Notes: generated by a model not told the origin, from the sequence alone. DNA of 6,769 bases from Verrucomicrobiota bacterium (GCA_018239705.1 JAFEGS010000051.1:1-6769), one strand, 5' to 3'. Numbered from the stretch's first letter, positions 1-5,993 are shown. Program-made: numbers and translations.

Positions 1-293
1 TGGCAATCGAGGAATTCAATATCCTCAAAGAATATGCCCCCAATGACCCGTGGGTGCATACACAACTGGCAAGCAGCTATCGCGAGCTGAAAATGCCGGA
101 AAAGGAGATTGAGGAGTATGAAACCTGCGTCAAGCTCTGCCCAAAAGACAGTGACAAGCTCTTTCACCTTGGAACTCTCTACTTCAAGCAAGGCCTCAAC
201 GCTAAGGGTCTAAAAGTGTATGAAAAGCTCAAAAACCTCGAGCCAAAGCAGGCAGAGACCCTCATCAGCTACTATGGGGAGCGCGCCTCGTGA
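1..293 (+). CDS. TPR-repeat protein, C-terminal 96 residues (5' end outside window)
   Basis: The reading frame is open from base 3 (codons GCA ATC GAG GAA) to a TGA at 291-293, so the gene starts upstream of the window. The visible 96 residues look like tetratricopeptide repeats. One unit runs from PWVHTQLASSYRELK to the YETCVKLCPKD segment, and the next from DKLFHLGTLYFKQG to YEKLKNLEPK. Both show the alternating small and aromatic positions and the helix-ending Pro typical of TPR units. TPR domains mediate protein-protein contacts; the partner cannot be told from here. The gene overlaps rsmD by 4 nt (GTGA, 290-293), so the two are probably co-transcribed and translationally coupled. A GTG at 54 is an internal valine codon, not a start. 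Domain class is fairly sure; specific function is unknown. Confidence 0.8.
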   Translation, partial: AIEEFNILKEYAPNDPWVHTQLASSYRELKMPEKEIEEYETCVKLCPKDSDKLFHLGTLYFKQGLNAKGLKVYEKLKNLEPKQAETLISYYGERAS

Positions 294-865
294 AGATCAT
301 TGCCGGAGAGTTTCGTAGCCGTGTACTCAGCACTCCTCCTGGTGTCAAGACTAGGCCCACAATGTCACAAGTTCGAGCACGCGTCTTTAATATATGCCAA
401 GAGAGCGTTGCAGATTGCCGCTTTCTTGACATCTGTGCAGGAAGTGGGAGCATGGGCCTTGAAGCCATCAGCCGCGGAGCCTCCTCTGCCACCTTTATAG
501 AGCAGAGCCGTGATTCAGCGGAAGTGATCAGGCACAACATCCAGCTTCTTGGCGTAGCCGATAAAAGCCACCTTCTCTGCCAAGAGGCCTCTCTTGCCCT
601 ACAAGGGCTTATCAGCAAAAACAAATGCTTCGATATTTGCTACCTTGACCCTCCCTATGGGTCCCAAGTGGGAACTATTCTTTCCCTATTGGATACAAGC
701 TCACTTCTTGTAGAAGGCGCCTACTTTTTTATGGAGAGAAACGCAAAAACGCCGCTTGATATTAGCAGCTTACAACACCTTCAGCTCAAGAGCTCAAGGC
801 GTGTAGGCGATACGCTATTGTACTGTTTTAGAAGGCCTTTTTCGAAACAAGAAGGTCATCTTTAA
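290..865 (+). CDS. rsmD: 16S rRNA (guanine966-N2)-methyltransferase RsmD
   Basis: Encodes 191 residues, close to the usual RsmD length. RsmD transfers a methyl group from S-adenosylmethionine to N2 of G966 (E. coli numbering) in 16S rRNA during 30S assembly in the cytoplasm. Visible landmarks: an N-terminal MKIIAGEFRSR resembling the RsmD start; TRPT at residues 21-24 followed by a VRARVFN segment, matching the E. coli RPT-x-x-x-VRE-x-x-FN motif; the SAM-binding motif FLDICAGSGSMGLEA at 45-59; the acidic residue E71 ending the second strand; and the catalytic (N/D)PPY motif as DPPYGS at 120-125. The start is GTG at 290, overlapping the upstream TGA, with GGGGAG at 276-281 about 8 nt upstream as a plausible ribosome-binding site. 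The last 38 bp overlap the opposite-strand MORN gene. I see no clear terminator at the 3' end. Confidence 0.93.
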   Translation: MKIIAGEFRSRVLSTPPGVKTRPTMSQVRARVFNICQESVADCRFLDICAGSGSMGLEAISRGASSATFIEQSRDSAEVIRHNIQLLGVADKSHLLCQEASLALQGLISKNKCFDICYLDPPYGSQVGTILSLLDTSSLLVEGAYFFMERNAKTPLDISSLQHLQLKSSRRVGDTLLYCFRRPFSKQEGHL

Positions 866-3320
866 ACTGCTGTAGCAATCTTGGCTTGCCATCATCGTTG
901 TACTTATTGAACTTGCCATGGCGACGGCCCTGGCTATACTCTGCCTCATAGACCAACACACCCTGCTGGTTCCACTGCTGGCAAAGCCCATCGAGGAGCC
1001 CCTCTTTATAGCTGTTCTTACTCGCTAGATTGCCATTTTCAAAATAGCTGACCTCTTCGCCATCCTGCAGGTCATCTTTATAGAGTACGCGTTTAAACAG
1101 TGTGCCATTCGGGTAGTAGTAGATTTTCGGGCCATTTTGTTTCGACCCTGAAAACTGGGCCGTCATCTCCACCATGCCCTCTTTGTTGTAGCAAGTAGCA
1201 AGCCCCTCTCGCTGCCCATTCTTATAGAAAACGCTTACTACTTTCGTACCGGCTTCGTTAAATTCACACACCTCGCCTTCAAGCACGCCACGCTGGTAGT
1301 TGGCCTCTTGCGCCTTCCTCTTGCCAAAAACGTCGTGCGGCGGGTAGAAAACCACATACTGGCCGTGAGGGAGGTTATCCTTGTAGGACTGCTTAATCTC
1401 TGTGCCATCAGAAAAGCGCTGTACAAGCACTCCATCCAGATTACCCTGTAGGTAGGTGGCTTCAAAAATCAGCTCTCCGGCATTTGAATAGAAGGACTTC
1501 TTTCCATCCAAGAGGCCATTTTTATAGTTGGAAACTGCCTGCAGTGTGCCATCGGGGAAAAAGCGCTCTTGACGACCCTCAAGCACCCCATCTTTAAAGC
1601 GCGTAGAGGAGAAGAGTTTTTGCTTGGAACCCTTTTTCTGTGTATCGAGCGGGTAATACTCCTTCGCCTCATTGATAGGACGGCCCTTCGAGTAGTGCGA
1701 CTGGCAGTGAGGAAGTCCATCTTCAAACCAGCTACAGTACTCACCATCCAGGAGCCCTGCATCGTATCGAGCACGAAGCTGAAGCGCTCCACTGGCATAG
1801 TACTTCTCTTCAGTTCCCTCTTTCTGGCCAGCAGAATAAGTAGCTTTTGTTTTTAATTTACCATTTGGATACCACGCTTTAGCTACCCCAACAGGCACTC
1901 CTGACTGCCACTCTTCTTCCACGATAAGGAGTCCATTTGGTGTGTATTCACAGTACTTGCCGTGAGGAATGCCCTCTTTAAATTCCTGATATACTGCGCG
2001 GCTTCCATTTTCGTGCCAGCTAGTCTCTACATCCTGGCACTGGCCCTTTTTGTAGCTAGCCTTGAATTTACCCTTTCCATTTGGATACCACTCGCGACAC
2101 TCCCCATCTCTTTCATCACCACTGTAGGAGAACTGAAGCGATCGATCTCCCGACTCATGCCACTCTTCATAGGGCCCTTCTCGCTTGCCTTTTTGGAAGA
2201 CCCCTCTCAGTAAGAGTTTTCCGGTAGGGTAGTAGGCCTTCTGCTCACCATGAAACTCCCCTTGAGAAAAGGAGAGATGTGACTTCAGCTGCTTATTGGG
2301 GTACCATTCTTTGTATGAACCATCTAAAAGACCATTGCTCTGGCTATATTCAAGCACCAGCTGTGCTTTGTCATTATATTCACAAATGGGAGAGATAAGA
2401 TCTCCCTCTTCTGAATAGACAGCATTGTAGGCAAGAGATCCGTTCGGATGGTTTCGATAGTGTCTTCCGACAGCTGTTCCGGCGTGATATTCGCCACATC
2501 CAAGAAGCACACCTTCCGGCCCCCAGAAGGACTCTTTACCCTCTTTTTTTCCCTCAACGTACAAAACCTTATACTTTTCCTTGCCGCTTGGAAAATAGAT
2601 AGTCGTAGTACCTGATTGCACACCAAGCTGATAATTTGAGACCTCTTCGATCGACTGGTCTGCAAAGAACCGCACTTTGGCAGGCTTGTCTTGGCTATTG
2701 TGCAGCACCCCTTGGAAGTAGTACTTACTCTCCTGCAGTGAGCCAGCATCATTCCATGCGTAGGCGCGCCCATGGAGTAAGCCTCGCACATAGGTAGCCT
2801 GTGACTCTTTTTTGCCGTTTGGATAGTAGCTACAGAACTCTCCATGCAAAAGCCCATCCGAGTAGTTTGCCTCTTCTCTCAGCTCTCCCTCTTCATAGAA
2901 GACCTTATAGAGCCCTTGCAGCCTACCATCACGGTAGCCTTCCTGCCTTGCAAGCTTATGGTTAGGAAAGAAAACGAGGCAGTCGCCCGTCTTTTTCCCC
3001 TCCAGATAGCAGAGACTTGCCTGCAGATTCCCATCTTCAAAGTAAGAAATGGTGCATCCATGGGGAATTAACTGGTCTTGACGTGACAGGAGAGGTCGAT
3101 CGAGTAAATCGGTTTCCGTTTTTATATGACCATCCGGATAGTACTCAAGAAGCTTTTTTGGTATCTCTACACCATTCTTTCGATCAAAGAGCACAACTTC
3201 ATTGACACTACCTTCAGGGTAGCTTCCTCTCACAAAAGAGCGCCATTGGGGCTGCATAGGCACTAAAGCTACATTTCCTGACAATGGAGTGAGTAGCAAA
3301 AGAAAAAAAAGAAGAATCAT
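828..3320 (-). CDS. Large exported MORN-repeat (YwqK-type) protein, 830 aa
   Basis: Encodes 830 residues. The first roughly 18 (MILLFFLLLLTPLSGNVA) are strongly hydrophobic with a small-residue end, suggesting a signal peptide, though the usual positive charges are absent. After a linker of about 38 residues the rest is a tandem array of about 31 units. Most are exactly 24 residues, built as W/Y-Y/F-P-N-G-(K/T)-L, then a strand with aromatic Tyr, then G-x-x-(D/H/E)-G. This is the MORN_2/YwqK (COG2849) pattern, which forms stacked beta-hairpins. Such proteins are often annotated as 'antitoxin YwqK' from the B. subtilis YwqJ/YwqK pair, but no toxin gene is visible here, so that label would be unsafe. 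ATG at 3320 overlaps the MFS gene's stop as ATGA, with AGGTG just upstream as ribosome-binding site. Likely a surface, periplasmic or secreted scaffold; function unknown. Confidence 0.88.
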   Translation of the reverse strand: MILLFFLLLLTPLSGNVALVPMQPQWRSFVRGSYPEGSVNEVVLFDRKNGVEIPKKLLEYYPDGHIKTETDLLDRPLLSRQDQLIPHGCTISYFEDGNLQASLCYLEGKKTGDCLVFFPNHKLARQEGYRDGRLQGLYKVFYEEGELREEANYSDGLLHGEFCSYYPNGKKESQATYVRGLLHGRAYAWNDAGSLQESKYYFQGVLHNSQDKPAKVRFFADQSIEEVSNYQLGVQSGTTTIYFPSGKEKYKVLYVEGKKEGKESFWGPEGVLLGCGEYHAGTAVGRHYRNHPNGSLAYNAVYSEEGDLISPICEYNDKAQLVLEYSQSNGLLDGSYKEWYPNKQLKSHLSFSQGEFHGEQKAYYPTGKLLLRGVFQKGKREGPYEEWHESGDRSLQFSYSGDERDGECREWYPNGKGKFKASYKKGQCQDVETSWHENGSRAVYQEFKEGIPHGKYCEYTPNGLLIVEEEWQSGVPVGVAKAWYPNGKLKTKATYSAGQKEGTEEKYYASGALQLRARYDAGLLDGEYCSWFEDGLPHCQSHYSKGRPINEAKEYYPLDTQKKGSKQKLFSSTRFKDGVLEGRQERFFPDGTLQAVSNYKNGLLDGKKSFYSNAGELIFEATYLQGNLDGVLVQRFSDGTEIKQSYKDNLPHGQYVVFYPPHDVFGKRKAQEANYQRGVLEGEVCEFNEAGTKVVSVFYKNGQREGLATCYNKEGMVEMTAQFSGSKQNGPKIYYYPNGTLFKRVLYKDDLQDGEEVSYFENGNLASKNSYKEGLLDGLCQQWNQQGVLVYEAEYSQGRRHGKFNKYNDDGKPRLLQQFKDDLLVSKKAF
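831..3152 (-). repeat. Tandem MORN_2/YwqK coding repeats (about 31 units, 24-aa / 72-bp period)
   Basis: Residues 57-830 of the protein divide by eye into about 31 consecutive units ending in G-L-x-(D/H)-G or a variant. Most units are 24 residues. Register breaks are few: a 29-residue unit containing SQDKP, a 32-residue unit containing KKGSKQKLFSST, a 29-residue unit containing HDVFGKRKAQ, and one 23-residue unit. At the DNA level most units have diverged, but ccatttggataccac occurs at both 1861-1875 and 2077-2091. These copies are 216 bp apart, exactly three 72-bp periods, which fits growth by in-frame duplication. Unit boundaries are by eye and could shift by a residue. Confidence 0.85.
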
Positions 3321-4537
3321 GTATCACCTGTTGGCAGATAGAGGGGAAGAGACTTATCTATAGTTTTTGGAAGTTTTCGAGCCAAGATAAAGGTAAGAAG
3401 AAGCGAGACGCCCATACAGGCAAGTGCCTGGGCCGGTCCATCTTCTCCAAAACTACTCGCCAGCACACCGCCTAAGCCCAGTCCTATACTTTCCGATATA
3501 AGCCAGACAAATCCCATTAAAAAGGCGCTTACCATCCCTCGATTTTTTGGTACCAGCTGGTTTCCTAAAGACCAGACGAGAGGGGAGACACTGTTGAGAG
3601 AGCCGCCTAGTGCAAATAAAAGAGGAAAGAGTACTGCAGGATGCCATATGCCTGACGCAAGCAGTACATAGAGAAAAATCGTCGTGCCGAGTGAAAGGGT
3701 AGCTATCACCCCTCTCACAGAGTTTCGATCAGCTAGATATCCTATAATTGGGGGGCAAATAGCTGCTCCCGCCATTAAAAAGAGATGACCTCCCCCATAC
3801 ACTATCCAAGATGGGTAGCCTCGAGTCAGAAGAAAGTCCGGGAGCAGAAAGGCTAAGGTCCAGATCACAATTTGATTGCCCACCATGATGAAGTAGAGCA
3901 GGCGTAGTATCTTAATTTTCAAGAACTGCAAGAAGAGAGCAAACGGAAAGAGCCCATGATGCTCACTGTTTTCCTCACGCTTTGGCTGTACGTGTAAGAA
4001 GAGATAGACAAACAGCACGAGTACAAGTGATGGCACTGCAAGAATAGCCGTAGAGCCATCAAATGCTGTATAGATCCAGCTAAAAAGCATCTGGCTTACG
4101 CCAATGCCAAGCATCCCGGCAGCTGTAAAAAAGCCCATGATGCTCCCTCCACGTTCGGAGCTAATCTGACCGAGAATGCTGGAGGCTGTTGGGTGAAAGG
4201 CTGCAGAGCCTATACAGGTCGCTAAGAACAGGAAGAAAAAGGCCGTGTAGCTACTGCAGTGGCCAAAAATGGCACTGCTGGTGGTAAGAGCGACTCCTAC
4301 CATCAGGAGATATTTATGATATCCGCGATCGCCAAGCGATCCAAAAAGGCCTTGTAAGGCCTCTCCAATCAACACACAAGAAGCAGCCAGCAGCCCGGCA
4401 CTTGCCAGGTCAAGCCCAGCTAATGTCTTGAATACAGGCCAAATGCCTATCATAAAATCGACACAAAAATGGCCCAAGCAGGCAACAACTAAGAGAAGTA
4501 GTGATGACGATGGACCTTTAGAGCTTTTTTCTAACAT
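3317..4537 (-). CDS. Fsr-like MFS transporter (fosmidomycin-resistance-type exporter)
   Basis: Encodes 406 residues from ATG at 4537. It is rich in hydrophobic segments, consistent with about 12 membrane helices and a central charged loop near residues 184-195 (QPKREENSEHH). MFS loop motifs are present in both halves: GSLGDRGYHKYLL at 66-78 and GYLADRNSVRG at 266-276. IGSAAFHPTASS at 109-120 matches the GSAVFHPEASR-type segment of E. coli Fsr, a proton-driven exporter of fosmidomycin, so I place it in the Fsr branch. The true substrate cannot be read from sequence. An in-frame TTG at 4555 would add six residues, but ATG is preferred; neither start has a good Shine-Dalgarno sequence. The TGA stop overlaps the ATG of the MORN gene (ATGA, 3317-3320), so the two form a coupled operon with the transporter first. 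The family call is firm; drug export is inference. Confidence 0.87.
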   Translation of the reverse strand: MLEKSSKGPSSSLLLLVVACLGHFCVDFMIGIWPVFKTLAGLDLASAGLLAASCVLIGEALQGLFGSLGDRGYHKYLLMVGVALTTSSAIFGHCSSYTAFFFLFLATCIGSAAFHPTASSILGQISSERGGSIMGFFTAAGMLGIGVSQMLFSWIYTAFDGSTAILAVPSLVLVLFVYLFLHVQPKREENSEHHGLFPFALFLQFLKIKILRLLYFIMVGNQIVIWTLAFLLPDFLLTRGYPSWIVYGGGHLFLMAGAAICPPIIGYLADRNSVRGVIATLSLGTTIFLYVLLASGIWHPAVLFPLLFALGGSLNSVSPLVWSLGNQLVPKNRGMVSAFLMGFVWLISESIGLGLGGVLASSFGEDGPAQALACMGVSLLLTFILARKLPKTIDKSLPLYLPTGDT

Positions 4538-4578
4538 ATGTTTATTAAACAGCAAAAAGTGTAAAATAGTTCAGGTAC

Positions 4579-4607
4579 ATTATAAATAAAAAAACATTTT
4601 TTGAGTA
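4579..4607 (-). promoter_or_regulatory. Candidate promoter of the MFS-MORN operon
   Basis: On the minus strand a perfect TATAAT lies at 4579-4584. A poor -35 match (TACTCA, 4602-4607) sits 17 nt upstream, across a T-rich spacer. Transcription starting near 4572 would give a leader of about 35 nt to the ATG at 4537. The -10 match is exact, but the region is AT-rich so chance matches are likely. No obvious ribosome-binding site follows. Confidence 0.45.
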
Positions 4608-4611
4608 TAAA
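4606..4611 (+). promoter_or_regulatory. Possible -10 element of the rsmB promoter
   Basis: TATAAA on the plus strand in the AT-rich stretch before the inverted repeat; no convincing -35 hexamer is seen at 16-18 nt. It overlaps the candidate -35 of the divergent MFS promoter, so the two promoters could not be occupied at once. If used, the rsmB leader RNA would contain the whole 4636-4762 hairpin. Weak evidence. Confidence 0.25.
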
Positions 4612-4615
4612 TTAT

Positions 4616-4625
4616 GAACATGTTC
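4616..4625. promoter_or_regulatory. 10-bp perfect palindrome GAACATGTTC, candidate operator
   Basis: GAACATGTTC is perfectly self-complementary and lies in the divergent promoter region, 10 nt before the large inverted repeat. Its position suits a dimeric repressor acting on either divergent gene. It resembles but does not match the Bacillus LexA-type box (GAAC-N4-GTTC), since the half-sites here are only 2 nt apart. A 10-bp palindrome could be chance. Confidence 0.3.
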
Positions 4626-4631
4626 ACCACC

Positions 4632-4635
4632 ATAG
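4632..4635. repeat. Left copy of the ATAG direct repeat flanking the inverted repeat
   Basis: ATAG at 4632-4635 touches the first base of the inverted repeat; its partner ATAG at 4763-4766 touches the last base. Direct repeats placed exactly at the ends of an inverted repeat are the usual mark of transposition. Four bases is short, so chance agreement is possible. Confidence 0.5.
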
Positions 4636-4762
4636 CTCGTATGCGCCCACGAGGCGAGAGGGGCAAGATGCCTTTTCTCTCGGCGAGGACAATAGCTTGC
4701 ACACTCTGGCCGAGCCGAGAGAAAAGGCAGATGGCCCCTCGCAGCCCGTCGGCGCGTGCGAG
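4636..4762. repeat. 127-bp GC-rich imperfect inverted repeat, MITE-like and hairpin-forming
   Basis: The two halves are complementary almost throughout. Outer arms: 4636-4647 pairs with 4751-4762 (12 positions, two of them G-U type in plus-strand RNA). A short stem 4649-4651 pairs with 4747-4749. Next, 4654-4657 pairs with 4739-4742, and GGGGC 4660-4664 pairs with GCCCC 4734-4738. A 5-by-5 internal loop (AAGAT 4665-4669, AGATG 4729-4733) separates these from a perfect 15-bp inner stem (GCCTTTTCTCTCGGC 4670-4684 with 4714-4728). The terminal loop is 29 nt (4685-4713). The element is far more GC-rich than the AT-rich DNA on its left. ATAG stands directly on both sides (4632-4635, 4763-4766), as a target-site duplication would. 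It has no coding capacity I would credit, so if mobile it would need a transposase acting in trans. It could instead be a native leader structure or small RNA. Confidence 0.7.
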
Positions 4763-4765
4763 ATA

Positions 4766-4773
4766 GGGAGGTG
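4766..4773 (+). promoter_or_regulatory. Shine-Dalgarno sequence of rsmB, fixing its start
   Basis: GGGAGGTG lies 3 nt before the ATG at 4777 (GGAGG core ends 5 nt before it) and is the best ribosome-binding site in the window. It decides for ATG 4777 over an in-frame GTG at 4756, which lies inside the inverted repeat. The hairpin's 3' arm ends only 3 nt upstream of it. Confidence 0.8.
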
Positions 4774-4776
4774 AGC

Positions 4777-5955
4777 ATGTACAGTCGAAAAGCAGCATTT
4801 TTTGCCCTTCTCAATTGGCATGAAAAGGGTATCTTTTTGTGGGACTCTCTTGAGCGCTGGAAAGAGAGGGAAAATCCTAAAAAGAGCGATCTCGATTTTG
4901 CCTATGAGCTCGCCTGTGGCTCCATGCGCATGCAGCGCACTCTTGATCATATTGTGAACATGGTATGCAAGAAAAAACCTGCAAAGCTAAAAGAGCGCAT
5001 CATACTGAGGCTTACGCTCTACCAGTGCTACTTTCTACCCAATATCCCTCTCTATGCAGTTGCAAATAGCTCCGTACAGCTTGCAAAAGAGCAGTGCCAC
5101 TCTTCATTTGCCTCCTTTCTCAATGCGCTTGTTCGTAAATTTCAAAAAAGGCCGCTTGAGACAGATGATCTTGGGATTGTTCATTCCTTCCCAGACCTCT
5201 TTGTCAAGCTCCTACTTGAGCAGTATGGCCGTGAAAAGACTATTTCTATTCTGGAATCGAGCAATAGACCGGCTCCCCTCATGGGATGCCTCTATGGACC
5301 GGATTTCCAGCCATCAGATGGCTTGAACGTGCACCTCTTGGATGAGCCCCATCCTCACTTTTATATACAAAATAAAACGCAGCCAAAACTCTTTTCTAAA
5401 CTTGCGAGTGGCCTTCATACTACACCAAAGCGCATTTTAGATATGTGTGCAGCCCCCGGCGGAAAAGCGCTTATGCTCCACCACACCTACTCAGGTGCAC
5501 AGCTTGTCGTCAATGACTACGCCGCACATAAAATCGAGCGGCTCACAGAAAACCTCCAACGCTTTTCTTGCAAGCCTCTGATTCTCTGTCAAAAAGGGGA
5601 AGAGCTACAGTCAGACCAGCCATTTGACCTCATCCTCGTTGATGCCCCGTGCAGCAATAGCGGTGTGCTTTACAAATGTCCTGAAGCGCGCTGGAGGATT
5701 ACCGAAGAGGCCCTTTCGCTCCTCGCTGATACGCAGCGAGCACTCATAGCAAATGCAGTGAGGCTTCTTGCACCGAATGGGAAAATTTGGTTTATGACCT
5801 GTAGTATCCTCGCTCAAGAAAATGAGCGGCAGATTGAGGCACTTTGTAAAGAATTTCATTTGCAAATCGATGGCTCTACATATCTTCAACTTCCAGATAC
5901 TGAAGGATATGAGGGTGGGTTTGCCTGCCAACTTTCCCTCCAACCTGGAAAATAA
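4777..5955 (+). CDS. rsmB: 16S rRNA (cytosine967-C5)-methyltransferase RsmB
   Basis: Encodes 392 residues from ATG 4777 (E. coli RsmB has 429). RsmB methylates C5 of C967 in 16S rRNA using S-adenosylmethionine. The N-terminal part (about residues 4-125) has the NusB-like RNA-binding fold signature, including ILRLTLYQCYFL and VANSSVQLAKE and then FLNALVRKF. The C-terminal part is the Rossmann methyltransferase: motif I ILDMCAAPGGKALML at 220-234, motif IV VDAPCSNSG at 288-296 with Cys292, and motif VI MTCSILAQEN at 340-349 with Cys342. By family knowledge the motif VI cysteine is the nucleophile and the motif IV cysteine helps release product; both are present, so the enzyme should be active. 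It is probably transcribed alone or from the divergent promoter region; 80 bp separate it from glgC. The hairpin in its likely leader is the unusual feature. Confidence 0.93.
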   Translation: MYSRKAAFFALLNWHEKGIFLWDSLERWKERENPKKSDLDFAYELACGSMRMQRTLDHIVNMVCKKKPAKLKERIILRLTLYQCYFLPNIPLYAVANSSVQLAKEQCHSSFASFLNALVRKFQKRPLETDDLGIVHSFPDLFVKLLLEQYGREKTISILESSNRPAPLMGCLYGPDFQPSDGLNVHLLDEPHPHFYIQNKTQPKLFSKLASGLHTTPKRILDMCAAPGGKALMLHHTYSGAQLVVNDYAAHKIERLTENLQRFSCKPLILCQKGEELQSDQPFDLILVDAPCSNSGVLYKCPEARWRITEEALSLLADTQRALIANAVRLLAPNGKIWFMTCSILAQENERQIEALCKEFHLQIDGSTYLQLPDTEGYEGGFACQLSLQPGK

Positions 5956-5967
5956 TCATATTTTTAA

Positions 5968-5993
5968 TTGACAAAAACCAAATCAACTGTCAA
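5968..5993. repeat. 6-bp inverted repeat TTGACA-N14-TGTCAA upstream of glgC
   Basis: TTGACA (5968-5973) and TGTCAA (5988-5993) are perfect inverted copies 14 nt apart in the rsmB-glgC gap. The right arm overlaps the candidate glgC -35, so this could be an operator for a dimeric regulator. It is not followed by a T-run (the next bases are AGAGGGGG), so it is not a typical intrinsic terminator. Confidence 0.35.

Noticed and set aside
265..624. 119-codon minus-strand frame opposite rsmD
   Set aside because: It shadows rsmD, whose motifs are clear on the plus strand.
2324..2857. 177-codon minus-strand frame and similar shorter frames inside the MORN gene
   Set aside because: The MORN frame gives a regular 24-residue repeat; the alternative frames have no repeat logic and arise because a repeated coding sequence keeps other frames open.
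828..3320. YwqJ/YwqK-style toxin-antitoxin locus
   Set aside because: Only the antitoxin-like repeat fold is seen; neighbours are rsmD and an MFS transporter, with no toxin or LXG protein, and the protein appears exported.
4538..4555. TTG at 4555 as the start of the MFS transporter
   Set aside because: It adds only six residues and has no ribosome-binding site; the ATG at 4537 is the more usual start codon.
4616..4625. LexA (Bacillus-type) SOS box
   Set aside because: That box needs GAAC and GTTC separated by 4 nt; here only 2 nt separate them.
4665..4733. Kink-turn in the hairpin
   Set aside because: Tandem G-A positions exist but the loop is symmetric and lacks the 3-nt bulge that defines a kink-turn.
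4670..4740. The large hairpin as an intrinsic terminator
   Set aside because: No T-run follows on either strand: the plus side continues with GC-rich arm and a ribosome-binding site, and the hairpin lies upstream of both adjacent genes rather than after one.
4756..4776. GTG at 4756 as the start of rsmB
   Set aside because: It lies within the inverted repeat and has no proper ribosome-binding site, while ATG 4777 has GGGAGGTG at ideal spacing.
4624..4950. Minus-strand open frames across the inverted repeat and the rsmB start (108, 89 and 72 codons)
   Set aside because: They are antisense to well-supported rsmB codons or run through the hairpin, and their translations match no family I recognise.
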